Part shown: positions 42,001 through 52,334 of the stretch, piece by piece
How the letters are laid out: the number at the start of each line of letters is the position of its first letter
Numbering within the stretch: position 1 is the stretch's first letter
NCBI RefSeq assembly: GCF_900100665.1
Contig: NZ_FNCS01000003.1
Span: 407,936-471,935, forward strand
Length of the DNA stretch: 64,000 nt
DNA from: Pelagibacterium luteolum
Lineage (GTDB): Bacteria; Pseudomonadota; Alphaproteobacteria; Rhizobiales; Devosiaceae
Direction of reading: 5' to 3'
The notes under the pieces: model-generated
What the model was told of the DNA's origin: nothing
The model's input: only the letters and a program-made list of their open reading frames with translations
The model's database searches: none
Position numbers and translations under genes: made by a program

Positions 42001-43080
42001 ATGGCTCTGACCAATCCCCAAAGCACAGGTGTAGAAGCCGAAAACAAGGCCAAGGGCCTTGTGATCGACAATGACAAGGGCGGTCGCCAGCTGTCCGGCG
42101 ACGAAAAGGCCGCCGTGCTTCTTTTGGCGCTCGGCCCCGATTTCGGCCGCCCAATCTGGGACGAACTCGACGAAATCGAAATCCGCCAGCTTTCGCGCGC
42201 CATGGTCCGGCTCGGCCCGATCACCCAATCCATGCTCGACGACCTCCTTGGCGAGTTCGTCATGAGCGTATCGTCCTCGGGTTCGATGTCGGGCAATTCC
42301 GACACCACCGAGCGCTTGCTGCTCTCGTTCCTGCCCAAGGATCGCGTCGAGCAGATCATGGAGGAAATCCGGGGCCCTGCCGGCCGCAACATCTGGGAAA
42401 AGCTCTCGAACGTTCAGGAAGACATCCTCGCGAGCTATCTCAAGAACGAATATCCCCAGACCATTGCCGTGGTCCTGACCAAGATTTCAACCGAGCACGC
42501 CTCGCGCGTTCTGGCGGTGCTGCCCGAAGAACTGGCGCTCGATGTCGTTCAGCGCATGCTCTCTATCGACCCGGTGCAAAAGGAAATCCTCGAAAAGATC
42601 GAGGCGACCTTGCGCACAGAATTCATGTCGACGCTCAGCCACACCCAGCGCCGCGACAGCCACGAGCAGATGGCCGACATCTTCAACGCATTCGATCGCC
42701 AGACCGAGGCGCGTTTTATCACCGCGCTCGAAGATCTCAGCCGCGACAGCGCCGAGCGCATCAAGGCGCTGATGTTCACCTTCGACGATCTGACCCGGCT
42801 TGAATCCGCTGCCATCCAGACGCTGTTGCAGAACTTCGACAAGCGCGAACTGGCGCTGGCCCTCAAGGGCGCGTCCGAAGGCGCACGCGAATTCTTCTTT
42901 GCCAATATGTCGGCCCGCGCCGCCAATATGATGCGCGACGACATGGACGCCATGGGCGCCGTGCGTCTCAAGGATGTGGACGAAGCCCAGTCGCGCCTCG
43001 TCAACACAGCAAAAGATTTCTCGGCTCGGGGTGACATCGTCATCAACAAGGGCAAGGCCGATGAGGAGATGGTGCTGTGA
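42001..43080 (+). CDS. fliG: Flagellar motor switch protein FliG
   Basis: A 359-residue rotor protein. Three FliG domains in order: N-terminal FliF-binding (residues ~20-130), the middle domain with EQIMEEIRGPAGRNIWEKL, and a C-terminal torque domain with MFTFDDLTRLESAAIQTLLQNF and an MRDDMDAMGAVRLKDVDEAQ helix. It transmits torque from the stator to the M-ring. It starts 4 bases after fliF and overlaps fliH's GTG. Confidence 0.95.
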   Translation: MALTNPQSTGVEAENKAKGLVIDNDKGGRQLSGDEKAAVLLLALGPDFGRPIWDELDEIEIRQLSRAMVRLGPITQSMLDDLLGEFVMSVSSSGSMSGNSDTTERLLLSFLPKDRVEQIMEEIRGPAGRNIWEKLSNVQEDILASYLKNEYPQTIAVVLTKISTEHASRVLAVLPEELALDVVQRMLSIDPVQKEILEKIEATLRTEFMSTLSHTQRRDSHEQMADIFNAFDRQTEARFITALEDLSRDSAERIKALMFTFDDLTRLESAAIQTLLQNFDKRELALALKGASEGAREFFFANMSARAANMMRDDMDAMGAVRLKDVDEAQSRLVNTAKDFSARGDIVINKGKADEEMVL

Positions 43081-43703
43081 GTGTCGCACACAAATTCACC
43101 TTCGACCTCGACCTCGCCCATAAGCCGGCCCCCAACAAGGTGTTGCCCGAGAGCGAGTTCGAAGCGCTCATCGCGGCCGCACGCCAGAACGGCTACCAGC
43201 AGGGCCTGCGCGCTGGACAGCAGACCGTCGAGGCGCAATCGGCCAAAACGCTCGCCACCGCAGCCGATAAACTCGCCGCGCAGGTTGCAGAAGCCCTCGC
43301 CGATATCGAAACCTATGAGCAACGTCATTTGGCCGATTCCGTCGACCTTGCGGCCTCGGTCGGCAGAAAGCTCGCGGCGCACCTGATCGCCCGCCAACCG
43401 CAGACCGAACTCGCGGCACTGGTTTCCGAATGCATGGCCTCGCTGGAAAAAGCCCCGCATCTGGTGATCCGCTGCCATCCCGACCTTTGCGACGCCATGC
43501 GCGCCGCCGCCGAAGAGCGCATGAAGGTCTCAGGCTTTTCCGGACGCCTCGTCGTCCTCGGTGATCCCGATATCAAGCTCGGCGACGGACGCATCGAATG
43601 GGCCGATGGCGGCCTCGTGCGCGACATCAACGCCATTTCATCCGAAATCAATGCTCGCGTATCCGCTTATCTGGCGGCACGCGGAGCCAGGCAGGGAGAC
43701 TAG
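43077..43703 (+). CDS. fliH: Flagellar assembly protein FliH
   Basis: A 208-residue protein with a GTG start that overlaps the fliG stop (GTGA). The N-terminal half is a charged helical coil (QNGYQQGLRAGQQTVEAQSAKTL, a G-x-x-x-G-type FliH repeat in outline) and the C-terminal half has the FliH/HrpE fold with VLGDPDIKLGDGRIEWADGGLVRD. FliH (FlbE in Caulobacter) regulates the export ATPase FliI. The call rests on position and the C-terminal motif; sequence conservation in FliH is weak. Confidence 0.85.
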   Translation: MSVAHKFTFDLDLAHKPAPNKVLPESEFEALIAAARQNGYQQGLRAGQQTVEAQSAKTLATAADKLAAQVAEALADIETYEQRHLADSVDLAASVGRKLAAHLIARQPQTELAALVSECMASLEKAPHLVIRCHPDLCDAMRAAAEERMKVSGFSGRLVVLGDPDIKLGDGRIEWADGGLVRDINAISSEINARVSAYLAARGARQGD

Positions 43704-43706
43704 TCC

Positions 43707-44051
43707 ATGGCCAATGGCGAAGACGATATCCAGACCGTCTCCGACGGCATCTCCTTTGAGGAAATGCTGGCTGATATGAATGAGGATGATGGCGCGGGAG
43801 GGGAAAAGACCGCCAACGATCTCGAAGCGGTGTTTGACGTTCCCGTCCGCCTCTCGGTGGTCCTCGGGCGTACCCGCATGCCGGTCGCCAAACTGCTCAA
43901 GATGGATGTCGGCTCGGTGGTCGAACTCGACCGCCAGGTCGGCGAAGCCATCGACATCTACGTTAACGACCGCCTCGTGGCACGTGGCGAAATCGTACTG
44001 GTCGAAGGACGCCTCGGCGTCACGATGACCGAAATCATCAAGGCAGGCTAA
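43707..44051 (+). CDS. fliN: Flagellar motor switch protein FliN
   Basis: A 114-residue C-ring protein. The SpoA domain is at the C-terminal end: [23 protein letters not shown], then [22 protein letters not shown]. An acidic ~40-residue N-terminal extension ([14 protein letters not shown]) precedes it. FliN forms the lower C-ring with FliM and docks FliH. Normal size for the alphaproteobacterial form. Confidence 0.93.
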   Translation: MANGEDDIQTVSDGISFEEMLADMNEDDGAGGEKTANDLEAVFDVPVRLSVVLGRTRMPVAKLLKMDVGSVVELDRQVGEAIDIYVNDRLVARGEIVLVEGRLGVTMTEIIKAG

Positions 44052-44061
44052 GGGGTCCACC

Positions 44062-45432
44062 ATGCGCTTATTGATTATTGGAGCCCTCGAAGGACAGCTC
44101 AGCCAGGCCAGCAAGATGGCCATGGATGGTGGCGCTAAAGTCTCTCATGCGGGCAGCATCGACATTGCCTTGGCGACGCTGCGCGCCGGCAAGGGTGCAG
44201 ATCTGCTGCTGGTCGACGTGATGATCGACATCCCGGCTCTGATCGCGGCCCTCGAAGGCGAGCGCATCCATATTCCGGTCGTCGCATGCGGCACCGAAAC
44301 CAACGCCGCCGCAGCCGTCAACGCCATCCGCGCCGGGGCCAAGGAATATATCCCCCTGCCCCCGGATGCCGAACTGATTGCGGCCGTGATCGCCGCCGTC
44401 GCTAAGGAAAGCTCGGATTTCCTGTTCCGCGACCCGGCCATGGCGCGCGTCGTCAAGCTCGCCGATCAAATCGCAGGCTCGGACGCATCGGTTCTGATCA
44501 CCGGCGAAAGCGGCACCGGCAAGGAGGTGATGGCCAAATATCTCCACGCCCGCTCCAAGCGTGCCAACCGCCCGTTCATCTCGATCAATTGCGCCGCCAT
44601 CCCCGAGCACCTGCTTGAATCCGAACTGTTCGGGCACGAAAAAGGCGCCTTCACGGGCGCCGTCGCCCGCCGCATCGGCAAGTTCGAGGAAGCCAATGGC
44701 GGAACGCTTCTGCTCGACGAAATCTCGGAAATGGATTTCCGCCTGCAGGCCAAGCTGCTGCGCGCCATTCAGGAACGCATCATCGACCGCGTCGGCGGCA
44801 CCAAGCCCGTGCCCGTCAACATCCGCATCCTCGCCACGTCCAACCGCGATCTGGCGATCGAAGTGCGCGAAAACCGCTTCCGCGAGGATTTGCTCTTCCG
44901 GCTCAACGTCGTCAACCTCAAGCTCCCTGCCCTACGAGAGCGCCCCGGCGACATCATCGCCTTGGCGGAGCATTTCGTAGCCCGCTATTCGGCGGCGAAC
45001 GGTCTGACCCAGCGCGTTCTGAGCCAGGCCGCCCGCGATGAACTGCTGCGCGCGCCCTGGCAGGGCAATGTTCGCGAACTCGAAAACACGCTGCACCGCG
45101 CAGTACTGCTGTCGTCGGGCGATGTCATCGAACCCGAAGCCATCCGCATGCCGGACGGAACGGGCCTGTCGGAATCCATCGCCAACCACTCGCTGGTCAG
45201 CCAGGCTGCGCTCGCCGCGGATGCCGCAACCCGCGCATTGGTCGGGCGCACCGTGGCCGATGTGGAGCGCGAATTGATCCTCGATACACTCAACCACTGC
45301 CTGGGCAACCGCACCCACGCCGCCAATATCCTCGGCATCTCGATCCGCACGCTGCGCAACAAGCTCAACCAATACGCCGATGAGGGGAGTTCCATCCCCG
45401 CCCCCGGCGAACAACGCTTTAGCGCCGCATGA
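44062..45432 (+). CDS. flbD: Sigma-54 flagellar regulator FlbD
   Basis: A 456-residue NtrC-family activator. The N-terminal domain is receiver-like but begins [10 protein letters not shown], without the usual acidic pair, so it is not a normal phosphoacceptor. The AAA+ core has Walker A GESGTGKE, the sigma-54 contact loop GAFTGA, and Walker B LLLDEIS; the C-terminal Fis-type HTH is [21 protein letters not shown]. In Caulobacter FlbD activates late flagellar genes and represses fliF. Its place as the fifth gene of the fliF operon matches that. Confidence 0.93.
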   Translation: MRLLIIGALEGQLSQASKMAMDGGAKVSHAGSIDIALATLRAGKGADLLLVDVMIDIPALIAALEGERIHIPVVACGTETNAAAAVNAIRAGAKEYIPLPPDAELIAAVIAAVAKESSDFLFRDPAMARVVKLADQIAGSDASVLITGESGTGKEVMAKYLHARSKRANRPFISINCAAIPEHLLESELFGHEKGAFTGAVARRIGKFEEANGGTLLLDEISEMDFRLQAKLLRAIQERIIDRVGGTKPVPVNIRILATSNRDLAIEVRENRFREDLLFRLNVVNLKLPALRERPGDIIALAEHFVARYSAANGLTQRVLSQAARDELLRAPWQGNVRELENTLHRAVLLSSGDVIEPEAIRMPDGTGLSESIANHSLVSQAALAADAATRALVGRTVADVERELILDTLNHCLGNRTHAANILGISIRTLRNKLNQYADEGSSIPAPGEQRFSAA

Positions 45433-45545
45433 CAATCGCGGCGCCGCTCCCGCCCCCACCGCCGCCGGTTGCCGGTGCGCATCGGGGTGTGGGATCGGCC
45501 GCTGTGCTGCGACACCCTTCTCCGACAGATAGTATTTTCCGCCCC

Positions 45546-47675
45546 ATGACCGACACCAGCCCGACCGCCGTCCAGACTTCGCCCATGGGCCGCATCAACG
45601 CCGTGTTCGATGTCATTCGCCAGTCCAACGCCGGGCTGGCGATTGGCGTTGTGGTGATCCTGTCGGTCCTGATCCTGCCGATGCCGGCGATGCTGCTCGA
45701 CATCCTGCTGGCCTTCTCGATCGTCTTTTCCGTGATGATCCTGATGACCTCGCTGTTCATCCAGACCCCGCTCGAGTTCTCCGCTTTCCCGACGGTGCTG
45801 CTGGTGTCGGCAATGTTCCGCCTGGCACTCAACCTCGCGTCCACACGCCTCATTCTGGCGGAAGGACATAACGGAACGGCTGCAGCCGGCCATGTGATCG
45901 AAGCCTTCGGCAATTTCGTCACGCGCGGCAATTTCATCATCGGCGTGATCGTCTTCGCGATTCTGTTGATCGTCAATTTCATCGTCATCACCAAGGGTTC
46001 GGGTCGTATCGCGGAAGTTGCGGCGCGGTTTAACCTCGACGCCATGCCGGGCAAGCAGATGGCCATCGACGCCGATCTCTCGGCAGGCCTGATCGATGAA
46101 ATCGAAGCCAAGAACCGCCGCAAGACGCTCGAAGATGAAAGCTCGTTCTTTGGCGCCATGGACGGTGCTTCAAAATTCGTGCGCGGCGACGCCATTGCCG
46201 GACTCTTGATCACCTTCATCAACGTGATCGCCGGCATTCTCATCGGTACGCTGCAGATGGGCCTGACCGTCCAGGAAGCGAGCGGCAACTATTCGCTTCT
46301 GACCATCGGCGACGGCCTCGTTAGCCAGATTCCAGCGCTGATCGTTTCGACCGCTGCCGGTATCCTCGTCTCCAAAGCCGGCGTGAGCGGCTCGGCCAAC
46401 AAGGCCCTAACTACCCAGTTTACCGGCTATCCGATCGCCCTGGGCATGAGCGCGGGCGTGATGTTCATGATGGCGCTCGTTCCGGGCATGCCGCTCATTC
46501 CGTTCATCACGCTCGGTGGCGCGGTCGGCTATCTTGCCTGGTCCTCGGCCAAGCGCCACAAGGCCGAACGCGCCGTCGAGACGGAGAAACTGGCCAATGA
46601 GAACAAGGCGCAGATCGCTGCCGCATCGCCTTCGGAAGCGCCAATCACCGACAGTCTCAAGATCGATGAACTCAAGCTCGAACTCGGCTACGGGCTTCTG
46701 AGCCTCGTCAAGGAAGACGATTCCGGCACCGACCGTTTGACCGAGCAGATAAAGGCCCTACGCCGCCAGTTGGCGACCGAATTGGGTTTCGTGATGCCCG
46801 CTGTCCGCATCCTCGACAACATGCAGCTCGAACCCAACCTCTACAAAATCAAGATCAAGGAAGTCGAAGCCGGCCACGGCGAAGTCCACGCCAATCAGTT
46901 CATGGTCATGGACCCCTATGGCAACAAGATCACCCTGCCCGGCCAGAACACCGTGGAGCCCACGTTCGGACTTCCCGCCACTTGGATCGACATGGCGCTG
47001 CGCGACGAAGCCGAAGTCCAGGGCCTGACCATCGTCGATCCCTCGACGGTAATTTCGACGCACCTGACCGAAGTGCTAAAGGCCAACACCGCCGATCTTT
47101 TGAGCTATGCCAATGTCCAGTCGCTGCTGTCCGGTCTCGATAAAGACCAGCAAAAGCTCGTCGAAGACATCGTGCCGTCTTTGATTACGGTTTCAGGCAT
47201 CCAGCGCGTGCTTCAGGGTCTCCTGAGCGAACGTGTTTCCATCCGCGACCTGCCGACAATCCTCGAAGGAGTGGCAGAAATCGCAGGATCAGCCCGCAAC
47301 ACGGGACAGATCATCGAGCACGTCCGCTCGCGCCTCGCGCGTCAGATTTGCGCGGCCAATCTGGGCATGGATGGTAATTTGCCATTGCTCACTCTCGGGC
47401 CCAATTGGGAGCGCGATTTCGCCGAAGCGATGATCGGTGAAGGCGACGAACGCCATCTGGCCATGGCGCCCTCGAAACTGCAGCAGTTTATTGTCGGCAT
47501 CCAGAACGGCTTCGAGCACGCCGCGCAAATGGGTGAAATCCCTGTACTGATCACATCGCCTCATATCCGTCCGCACGTCCGTGCCATCGTCGAGCGGTTC
47601 CGCCCGCAAACGGTGGTGATGAGCCAGAATGAAGTCCACCCGCGCATCAAGCTACGGACGGTCGGCAGTATCTAG
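45546..47675 (+). CDS. flhA: Flagellar export gate protein FlhA
   Basis: A ~709-residue export-apparatus membrane protein. The N-terminal half has about eight transmembrane helices (VVVILSVLILPMPAMLLDILLAFSIVFSV at the start), the FHIPEP motif region is TVLLVSAMFRLALNLASTRLIL, and the cytosolic half has the conserved chaperone-docking domain. The frame is open to 45429, overlapping flbD by ATGA, but that extra part is a proline-rich stretch; I prefer the ATG at 45546, which gives the normal length. Either start lacks a good ribosome site. Last gene of the operon. Confidence 0.92.
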   Translation: MTDTSPTAVQTSPMGRINAVFDVIRQSNAGLAIGVVVILSVLILPMPAMLLDILLAFSIVFSVMILMTSLFIQTPLEFSAFPTVLLVSAMFRLALNLASTRLILAEGHNGTAAAGHVIEAFGNFVTRGNFIIGVIVFAILLIVNFIVITKGSGRIAEVAARFNLDAMPGKQMAIDADLSAGLIDEIEAKNRRKTLEDESSFFGAMDGASKFVRGDAIAGLLITFINVIAGILIGTLQMGLTVQEASGNYSLLTIGDGLVSQIPALIVSTAAGILVSKAGVSGSANKALTTQFTGYPIALGMSAGVMFMMALVPGMPLIPFITLGGAVGYLAWSSAKRHKAERAVETEKLANENKAQIAAASPSEAPITDSLKIDELKLELGYGLLSLVKEDDSGTDRLTEQIKALRRQLATELGFVMPAVRILDNMQLEPNLYKIKIKEVEAGHGEVHANQFMVMDPYGNKITLPGQNTVEPTFGLPATWIDMALRDEAEVQGLTIVDPSTVISTHLTEVLKANTADLLSYANVQSLLSGLDKDQQKLVEDIVPSLITVSGIQRVLQGLLSERVSIRDLPTILEGVAEIAGSARNTGQIIEHVRSRLARQICAANLGMDGNLPLLTLGPNWERDFAEAMIGEGDERHLAMAPSKLQQFIVGIQNGFEHAAQMGEIPVLITSPHIRPHVRAIVERFRPQTVVMSQNEVHPRIKLRTVGSI

Positions 47676-47739
47676 GGCAACGAGCGGAACCGCCAGTTCC
47701 CGCTGGCGTTTCCGAGGCGCATGATCAAGGGGATCCCCG

Positions 47740-48747
47740 ATGCGTCTTTTTGCCTGTCCCAACTGCCGCCAGGTCGTTCACTTCGAAAACTCCGCCTGTG
47801 GCCAATGCGGGACGATGATCGGGTACGATCCGCAGACCAATTCCATGGTCGCTATATCCGAGAGCCAGCCCTATTGCGAAAACGCCCAACACGGCGCTTG
47901 CAACTGGATCGCGCCAGCAGGTGGGCTGTGCATCGCGTGCCGGCATAACGAGACCGTGCCCGATCTATCGGACCCCGATAATCTCACCCAGTGGCAAACG
48001 CTGGAGCGGGCCAAAAAGCGGCTTTTCTACAGCCTCGTCCGGCTCGGCCTGCCGTTGATCACCAAGGATGAAGATCCGGTTCGCGGGCTGTCGTTCCGGT
48101 TCCTCGCCGATGATCCCAATGGCGAAAAGGTCATGACAGGCCATGCCGAGGGCGTCATCACCATTGCCCTTGCGGAAGCCGATGACCCCGAACGCGAAAA
48201 ACGTCGCTCGGACATGGGCGAGCCCTATAGAACCCTGCTCGGGCACTTCCGGCATGAGGTTGCTCATTACTATTGGGATATTCTCGTCGACGGCACGCCC
48301 CTGCTCGAGGAATGCCGCGCGGTGTTCGGCGACGACACCGAGGACTATGGCGAAGCCCTCAAGCGACACTATGCCAATGGTGCGCCCGCGGACTGGGAAG
48401 AGCATTACGTGTCGTCCTACGCCAGCGCCCACGCCTGGGAGGATTTCGCCGAGACCTGGGCGCACTATCTCCACATCGTCGATACGCTGGAAACCGCGCG
48501 CAGCTTTGGCATCTCGATTGCCCCAAGACGCGATCGCTCTGGTGACCTCTCTGCCGAAGTGGATTTCGATCCCTACCGCACCAACGACATCGCCGACCTG
48601 ATCGATAGCTGGGTGGCTGTCAGCGTTATGCTCAACGAGCTCAACCGCTCGATGGGCCTTCCAGATGCGTATCCATTCGTTCTTTCGGACGCGATCGCGC
48701 AAAAGCTTGGTTTTATAGCCCGCCTTACACATCAGCGGCCCAATTGA
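47740..48747 (+). CDS. Zinc-ribbon metallopeptidase-like protein (COG4307)
   Basis: A 335-residue cytosolic protein. It opens with a zinc ribbon (CPNCRQVV, then CGQCGT) and a second C-x-x-C (CIAC). The active site is the H-E-x-x-H of HFRHEVAHYYWDI with a distal E (WEDFAETWAHYLH). It is a family of unknown substrate that occurs often in alphaproteobacteria. It lies downstream of flhA but is not a known flagellar gene; a hairpin terminator follows its stop. Confidence 0.82.
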   Translation: MRLFACPNCRQVVHFENSACGQCGTMIGYDPQTNSMVAISESQPYCENAQHGACNWIAPAGGLCIACRHNETVPDLSDPDNLTQWQTLERAKKRLFYSLVRLGLPLITKDEDPVRGLSFRFLADDPNGEKVMTGHAEGVITIALAEADDPEREKRRSDMGEPYRTLLGHFRHEVAHYYWDILVDGTPLLEECRAVFGDDTEDYGEALKRHYANGAPADWEEHYVSSYASAHAWEDFAETWAHYLHIVDTLETARSFGISIAPRRDRSGDLSAEVDFDPYRTNDIADLIDSWVAVSVMLNELNRSMGLPDAYPFVLSDAIAQKLGFIARLTHQRPN

Positions 48748-48749
48748 AA

Positions 48750-48772
48750 AAGGGAGGCTCAAAGCCTCCCTT
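48750..48772. terminator. Bidirectional terminator between metallopeptidase and DAACS genes
   Basis: AGGGAGGCT and AGCCTCCCT pair with a 3-base loop, with A-run on the left and TTCTCCTTT on the right. It sits between two convergent stops 30 bases apart. Confidence 0.85.
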
Positions 48773-48777
48773 CTCCT

Positions 48778-50154
48778 TTACTCCGCCGGAACCGGGGCCG
48801 GTGTCGGCCCCGTATCAAGCGCATCGATCTCGTGGTCCTTGTCGTAGACCGATTGATCGAGAATACCCTGCCGCTTGGCGACGATCGTGGGCACCAGGGC
48901 CTGACCAGCCACGTTCACCGCGGTGCGGCCCATGTCGAGGATCGGGTCGATGGCCAGCAGAAGACCAACGCCTTCGAGCGGCAAGCCGAGCGTCGACAGC
49001 GTGAGGGTCAACATGACGGTCGCACCGGTGAGACCAGCCGTCGCCGCCGAACCAATCACCGCGACGAAAACGATCAGCAGATATTCCTGCAGGCCGAGAT
49101 TGATGCCGAAGAACTGCGCGACAAAGATCGCAGAGATCGCCGGATAGATTGAGGCACACCCGTCCATCTTGGTCGTGGCACCGAGAGGCACGGCAAAGCT
49201 CGCATATTCACGCGGCACGCCGAGGTTCTTTTCCGTCACGCGTTCGGTAATCGGCAAAGTACCGATCGAGGACCGCGACACGAACGCAAACTGGATCGCT
49301 GGCCAGGCGCCCTGGAAATAGCGGATGGGATTGAGCCCATGAACCGTGAGCAGCGTCGGATAGACAACGAGCAAGACGATGGCGAGACCGATATAGATCG
49401 CCGCAGCATACCAGCTCAATTGCGCCAGTGTTTCCCAGCCATAAACGGCAACCGCATTGCCCAGAAGGCCGACCGTAGCGATCGGGGTCAGCCGAATGAT
49501 CCACCACAGCAGCTTATGAATGACTTTGAGGAAAGCGCGGTTGAACTCGAGGAACGGCTTGGCAGCATCGCCGACCTTGAGCGCCGCGATACCCACCGCA
49601 ATCGAGATCACCAGAATCTGGAGCACGTTGAAGTTCAAGCTGGTCGATGCACCGCTATCGTTGAGCGAAGTTGAAGCCTGAAGCCCCAAGATATTGGACG
49701 GGATCAGCCCTGTCAGGAAATCGAGCCATGATCCGGTCCGCGCCGGAGCCCGTGCCGCCGCTTCGGTGACAGCGGTGTTGACGCCCGGCTGAATGATGAG
49801 GCCGAGCGCGATACCGATCAGAACCGCAATCAACGCTGTAATCGCAAACCACAACAGCGTCTGCCAGACCAGCCGCGCCGCGTTGTTGAGCTCACGCAGA
49901 TTGGCGATAGACGCAACGATGGCGGTAAAAATCAGCACCGGAACTATGGTGCGGAGCAGCGACACAAAGCTCGACCCGATGGTCGAAAGCGTCTGCACCA
50001 GCCAGTTGGGGCCGTCGGCGCCGGGGCCCATCTGGCGGGCGATGAGCCCGAGCACCAGACCGAGAACAAGAGCCACCAGAACCTGGAAGCCGAAGGATGT
50101 ATAGAAGGGTTTCGGCGTCTTGCGGCGCTCCCCACCCTGGGAGATGGACGACAT
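48778..50154 (-). CDS. Dicarboxylate/amino acid:cation symporter (DAACS)
   Basis: A 458-residue transporter of the GltP/DctA family. About eight membrane segments are seen, with the re-entrant loop marks SRSSIGTLPITERV (serine-rich HP1 motif), the HP2 region with TKMDGCASIYPAISAIFVAQ and the late segment GSAATAGLTGATVMLTLTLSTLGLP. It carries glutamate, aspartate or C4-dicarboxylates with Na+ or H+. The ATG at 50154 is preferred to the frame start at 50286 because the added part has no membrane character and AAGAGGC precedes 50154. Substrate not decidable. Confidence 0.9.
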   Translation of the reverse strand: MSSISQGGERRKTPKPFYTSFGFQVLVALVLGLVLGLIARQMGPGADGPNWLVQTLSTIGSSFVSLLRTIVPVLIFTAIVASIANLRELNNAARLVWQTLLWFAITALIAVLIGIALGLIIQPGVNTAVTEAAARAPARTGSWLDFLTGLIPSNILGLQASTSLNDSGASTSLNFNVLQILVISIAVGIAALKVGDAAKPFLEFNRAFLKVIHKLLWWIIRLTPIATVGLLGNAVAVYGWETLAQLSWYAAAIYIGLAIVLLVVYPTLLTVHGLNPIRYFQGAWPAIQFAFVSRSSIGTLPITERVTEKNLGVPREYASFAVPLGATTKMDGCASIYPAISAIFVAQFFGINLGLQEYLLIVFVAVIGSAATAGLTGATVMLTLTLSTLGLPLEGVGLLLAIDPILDMGRTAVNVAGQALVPTIVAKRQGILDQSVYDKDHEIDALDTGPTPAPVPAE

Positions 50155-50401
50155 TTTTGCCTCTTGCAATTGTGCACACGGGGGTCCGGGATGCACGTCA
50201 ATTAGGCAAAATCTACGCCTCTCACTGCCCGTAGCCAAGGCGCAGTGTTGTGGCAGGTTCCGCTCGGGCGAAATATCCTGCCTCAAAATTCCAATTTATT
50301 GGAAATCAACCGTGAGTAGCTCAGCTATGGGATGCAAACTTGTCGCGAAGCGCTGTCATGCGATCGCTGACCGGTCCGCTGGTCTCGAGAATACGATCAG
50401 G

Positions 50402-51469
50402 CTACCCTAGGAGCTCGACGTCGTCACCGGCAAATTTGCTCACCCGATCAAACAGGCTTTCGGAGAGCCCCTTTGTGTCTTCAGCATCCTCTGCATAAAC
50501 CAGACGCGAGACGTCGGCGGCAATCGCCTTGAGTTCACCGCGCAAATGGTCAGCGTCAAAGCGCTCGGTTTGCCAATCAGCCATCACCTTGCCCTCCAAC
50601 CCTTCAACGCGCTCACGGATTTGGCCCTCCTGTTCGCCCGCCGAAAAATCCTCGGCCAGCAATCGCACGGCACCCGACGGCACGGTTATGTCGCCGTCGG
50701 CATCGCCGGTGGTCTCGGCAAGCAATGCATTGAGCCGGCTTTCGGCGCCAGAAATCCGGGCCTCGGCCCGACGCAGTGCCACCCGCGCCTCGCTCTCGGG
50801 ATCGGACTGCGCTGCGAGCGTATCACGCAGCATGGCGATGGCTTCGTCCTTCAGCCCGCTCTTCTTTTTCTTTTCGATCCGCGCCAACAACATGCGCGTC
50901 TGTTCTTCGAGATAGGAATTGCGCTGGCGCTCGATCGAAAGCGCCGTCAGCAGGTCTTCCACATCCGCGCGATAATCGCCGCTCAACTGCTCGGCGGAGA
51001 TGGTCTCTGGCTGTTCAGGCAAAAGATCGGGGTCGATATCGGCGAAATCATCATCGGAGCGCCGCACGCGCGCAGCCAGCGCTGCGCTGTCACGCTCGAG
51101 ATCACGAATGTGTGCGACCAGTTCAGTCTCACGCAACCGATAGGCTTCGATCGCGGAAAACTGTTCGTCGCGTTCCGACTTAAGTGCAGTCAATTCGATT
51201 CGCGCTGCATCCAGCTCAACGATTCGCGCCGTCAGCTTTTCCAGCAGCGCCTCGACGCGCAAATCGCGCTTGCGCAGCGCGATGGCAAACTCGGCACGCA
51301 GCTTGTCCTTATCCGCTCTGAATTCTGAAAGCGTGACGGGTGTTGCAGCTTCGATGCGGCGTTTGGTCAGCCTCACAGCGCGGCGCCAGAAGGCCGGGCC
51401 GATGGCGATCGCAATCAATGCGGCAGCGAGAAAGCCGAGCGCAAAATACATTCCGTATTCAATTACCAT
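50402..51469 (-). CDS. Membrane-anchored coiled-coil protein, unknown
   Basis: A 355-residue protein with one N-terminal membrane helix (YFALGFLAAALIAIAIGPAFW) followed by ~330 residues of charged, mostly helical sequence. Heptad-like stretches are at ~65-140 (LEKLTARIVELDAARIELTAL) and ~165-215 (SIERQRNSYLEEQTRMLLARIEKKKK). No enzyme motif. It has the look of a cell-envelope or septum scaffold protein. The gene is monocistronic; conserved in relatives, I believe, but I cannot name a family. Confidence 0.7.
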   Translation of the reverse strand: MVIEYGMYFALGFLAAALIAIAIGPAFWRRAVRLTKRRIEAATPVTLSEFRADKDKLRAEFAIALRKRDLRVEALLEKLTARIVELDAARIELTALKSERDEQFSAIEAYRLRETELVAHIRDLERDSAALAARVRRSDDDFADIDPDLLPEQPETISAEQLSGDYRADVEDLLTALSIERQRNSYLEEQTRMLLARIEKKKKSGLKDEAIAMLRDTLAAQSDPESEARVALRRAEARISGAESRLNALLAETTGDADGDITVPSGAVRLLAEDFSAGEQEGQIRERVEGLEGKVMADWQTERFDADHLRGELKAIAADVSRLVYAEDAEDTKGLSESLFDRVSKFAGDDVELLG

Positions 51470-51630
51470 GCACCTCTCCCCGGCCTTGGGGTCTCACCGA
51501 TATTCGCACGCGAGTCTAAACTGCGCCACTGGATGGCGTCAGGTAACCTTACCTGAGATGTGTCACCGAGTCATTGCCTGCGCAATAAAGCAGCCCTCAA
51601 ACCCACCACACTTGCGTGAACTCGCAAGGG

Positions 51631-52206
51631 CTAGAAGGGGTTCCAGGTGGGTTCGCGTGTGAAGTTAAGGTACCCGACGGATATACCGGCGCGAAGGCCG
51701 ATTCCCGAGCTGATCGGAACGACATAGACATCACCTTGCTTGAGCGCGGTCATGCCCAGCCCGCCGACGGCATAGATCGATCCTTCGACCCCGGGAAAGC
51801 GGTCATAAATCGAGTCAACGGCTGGCAGATTATAGACCAGCATCATCACCCGGCTGCCATCGGCGCCGATGTTGAGCCCAAGGCTCGGCCCCTGCCAGAA
51901 TACCTGATGAGTGCCCGCGTTGCGGGTGTAAAGCGTGCCATCGCCATAGCGCGCACCGATAAACAGCGCGCCACCGCCCTCCTGGCCGAGGATATAGCCA
52001 TTGGGCTGTCCGTATTCAGCAAACGAGCGCTCGATCAGCGATGCGAGCCCCTGAGCGACCGAGCCAAAGAACTGATGGCCGGCGGTCATGATTTCTTCGC
52101 TGGAATAGGTGTCGGACAGCGATCCGCCCTGCTGCGTCTGCGCAGTGGCTGGACCGGCGGCAAGGCCGATTGCCAGAACCAGTGCTGCAAAGAGGCGATT
52201 GATCAT
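51631..52206 (-). CDS. EipA-like envelope integrity protein (DUF1134)
   Basis: A 191-residue periplasmic protein. It has a signal peptide (INRLFAALVLAIGLAAGPATAQ) and the DUF1134 core: FFGSVAQGLASLIERSFAEYGQPNGYILGQEGGGAL, then GLRYG-like beta strands. In Brucella the EipA member is required for envelope integrity and virulence. The ATG at 52206 is chosen by the signal peptide; the longer frame to 52332 crosses a region divergent from the YHS gene. The family is specific to alphaproteobacteria. Confidence 0.85.
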   Translation of the reverse strand: MINRLFAALVLAIGLAAGPATAQTQQGGSLSDTYSSEEIMTAGHQFFGSVAQGLASLIERSFAEYGQPNGYILGQEGGGALFIGARYGDGTLYTRNAGTHQVFWQGPSLGLNIGADGSRVMMLVYNLPAVDSIYDRFPGVEGSIYAVGGLGMTALKQGDVYVVPISSGIGLRAGISVGYLNFTREPTWNPF

Positions 52207-52334
52207 CACGAGAATGCTCCCAACTGTCGCGTTCGTGTTGTGCGATATGCGTGTCCGGTTAACCAAGGCCAAACGGCCTCGCGTTATGATCAACCGACTC
52301 GCCCCCACCAGCATAACGGTTCCAGTGAGCAATA

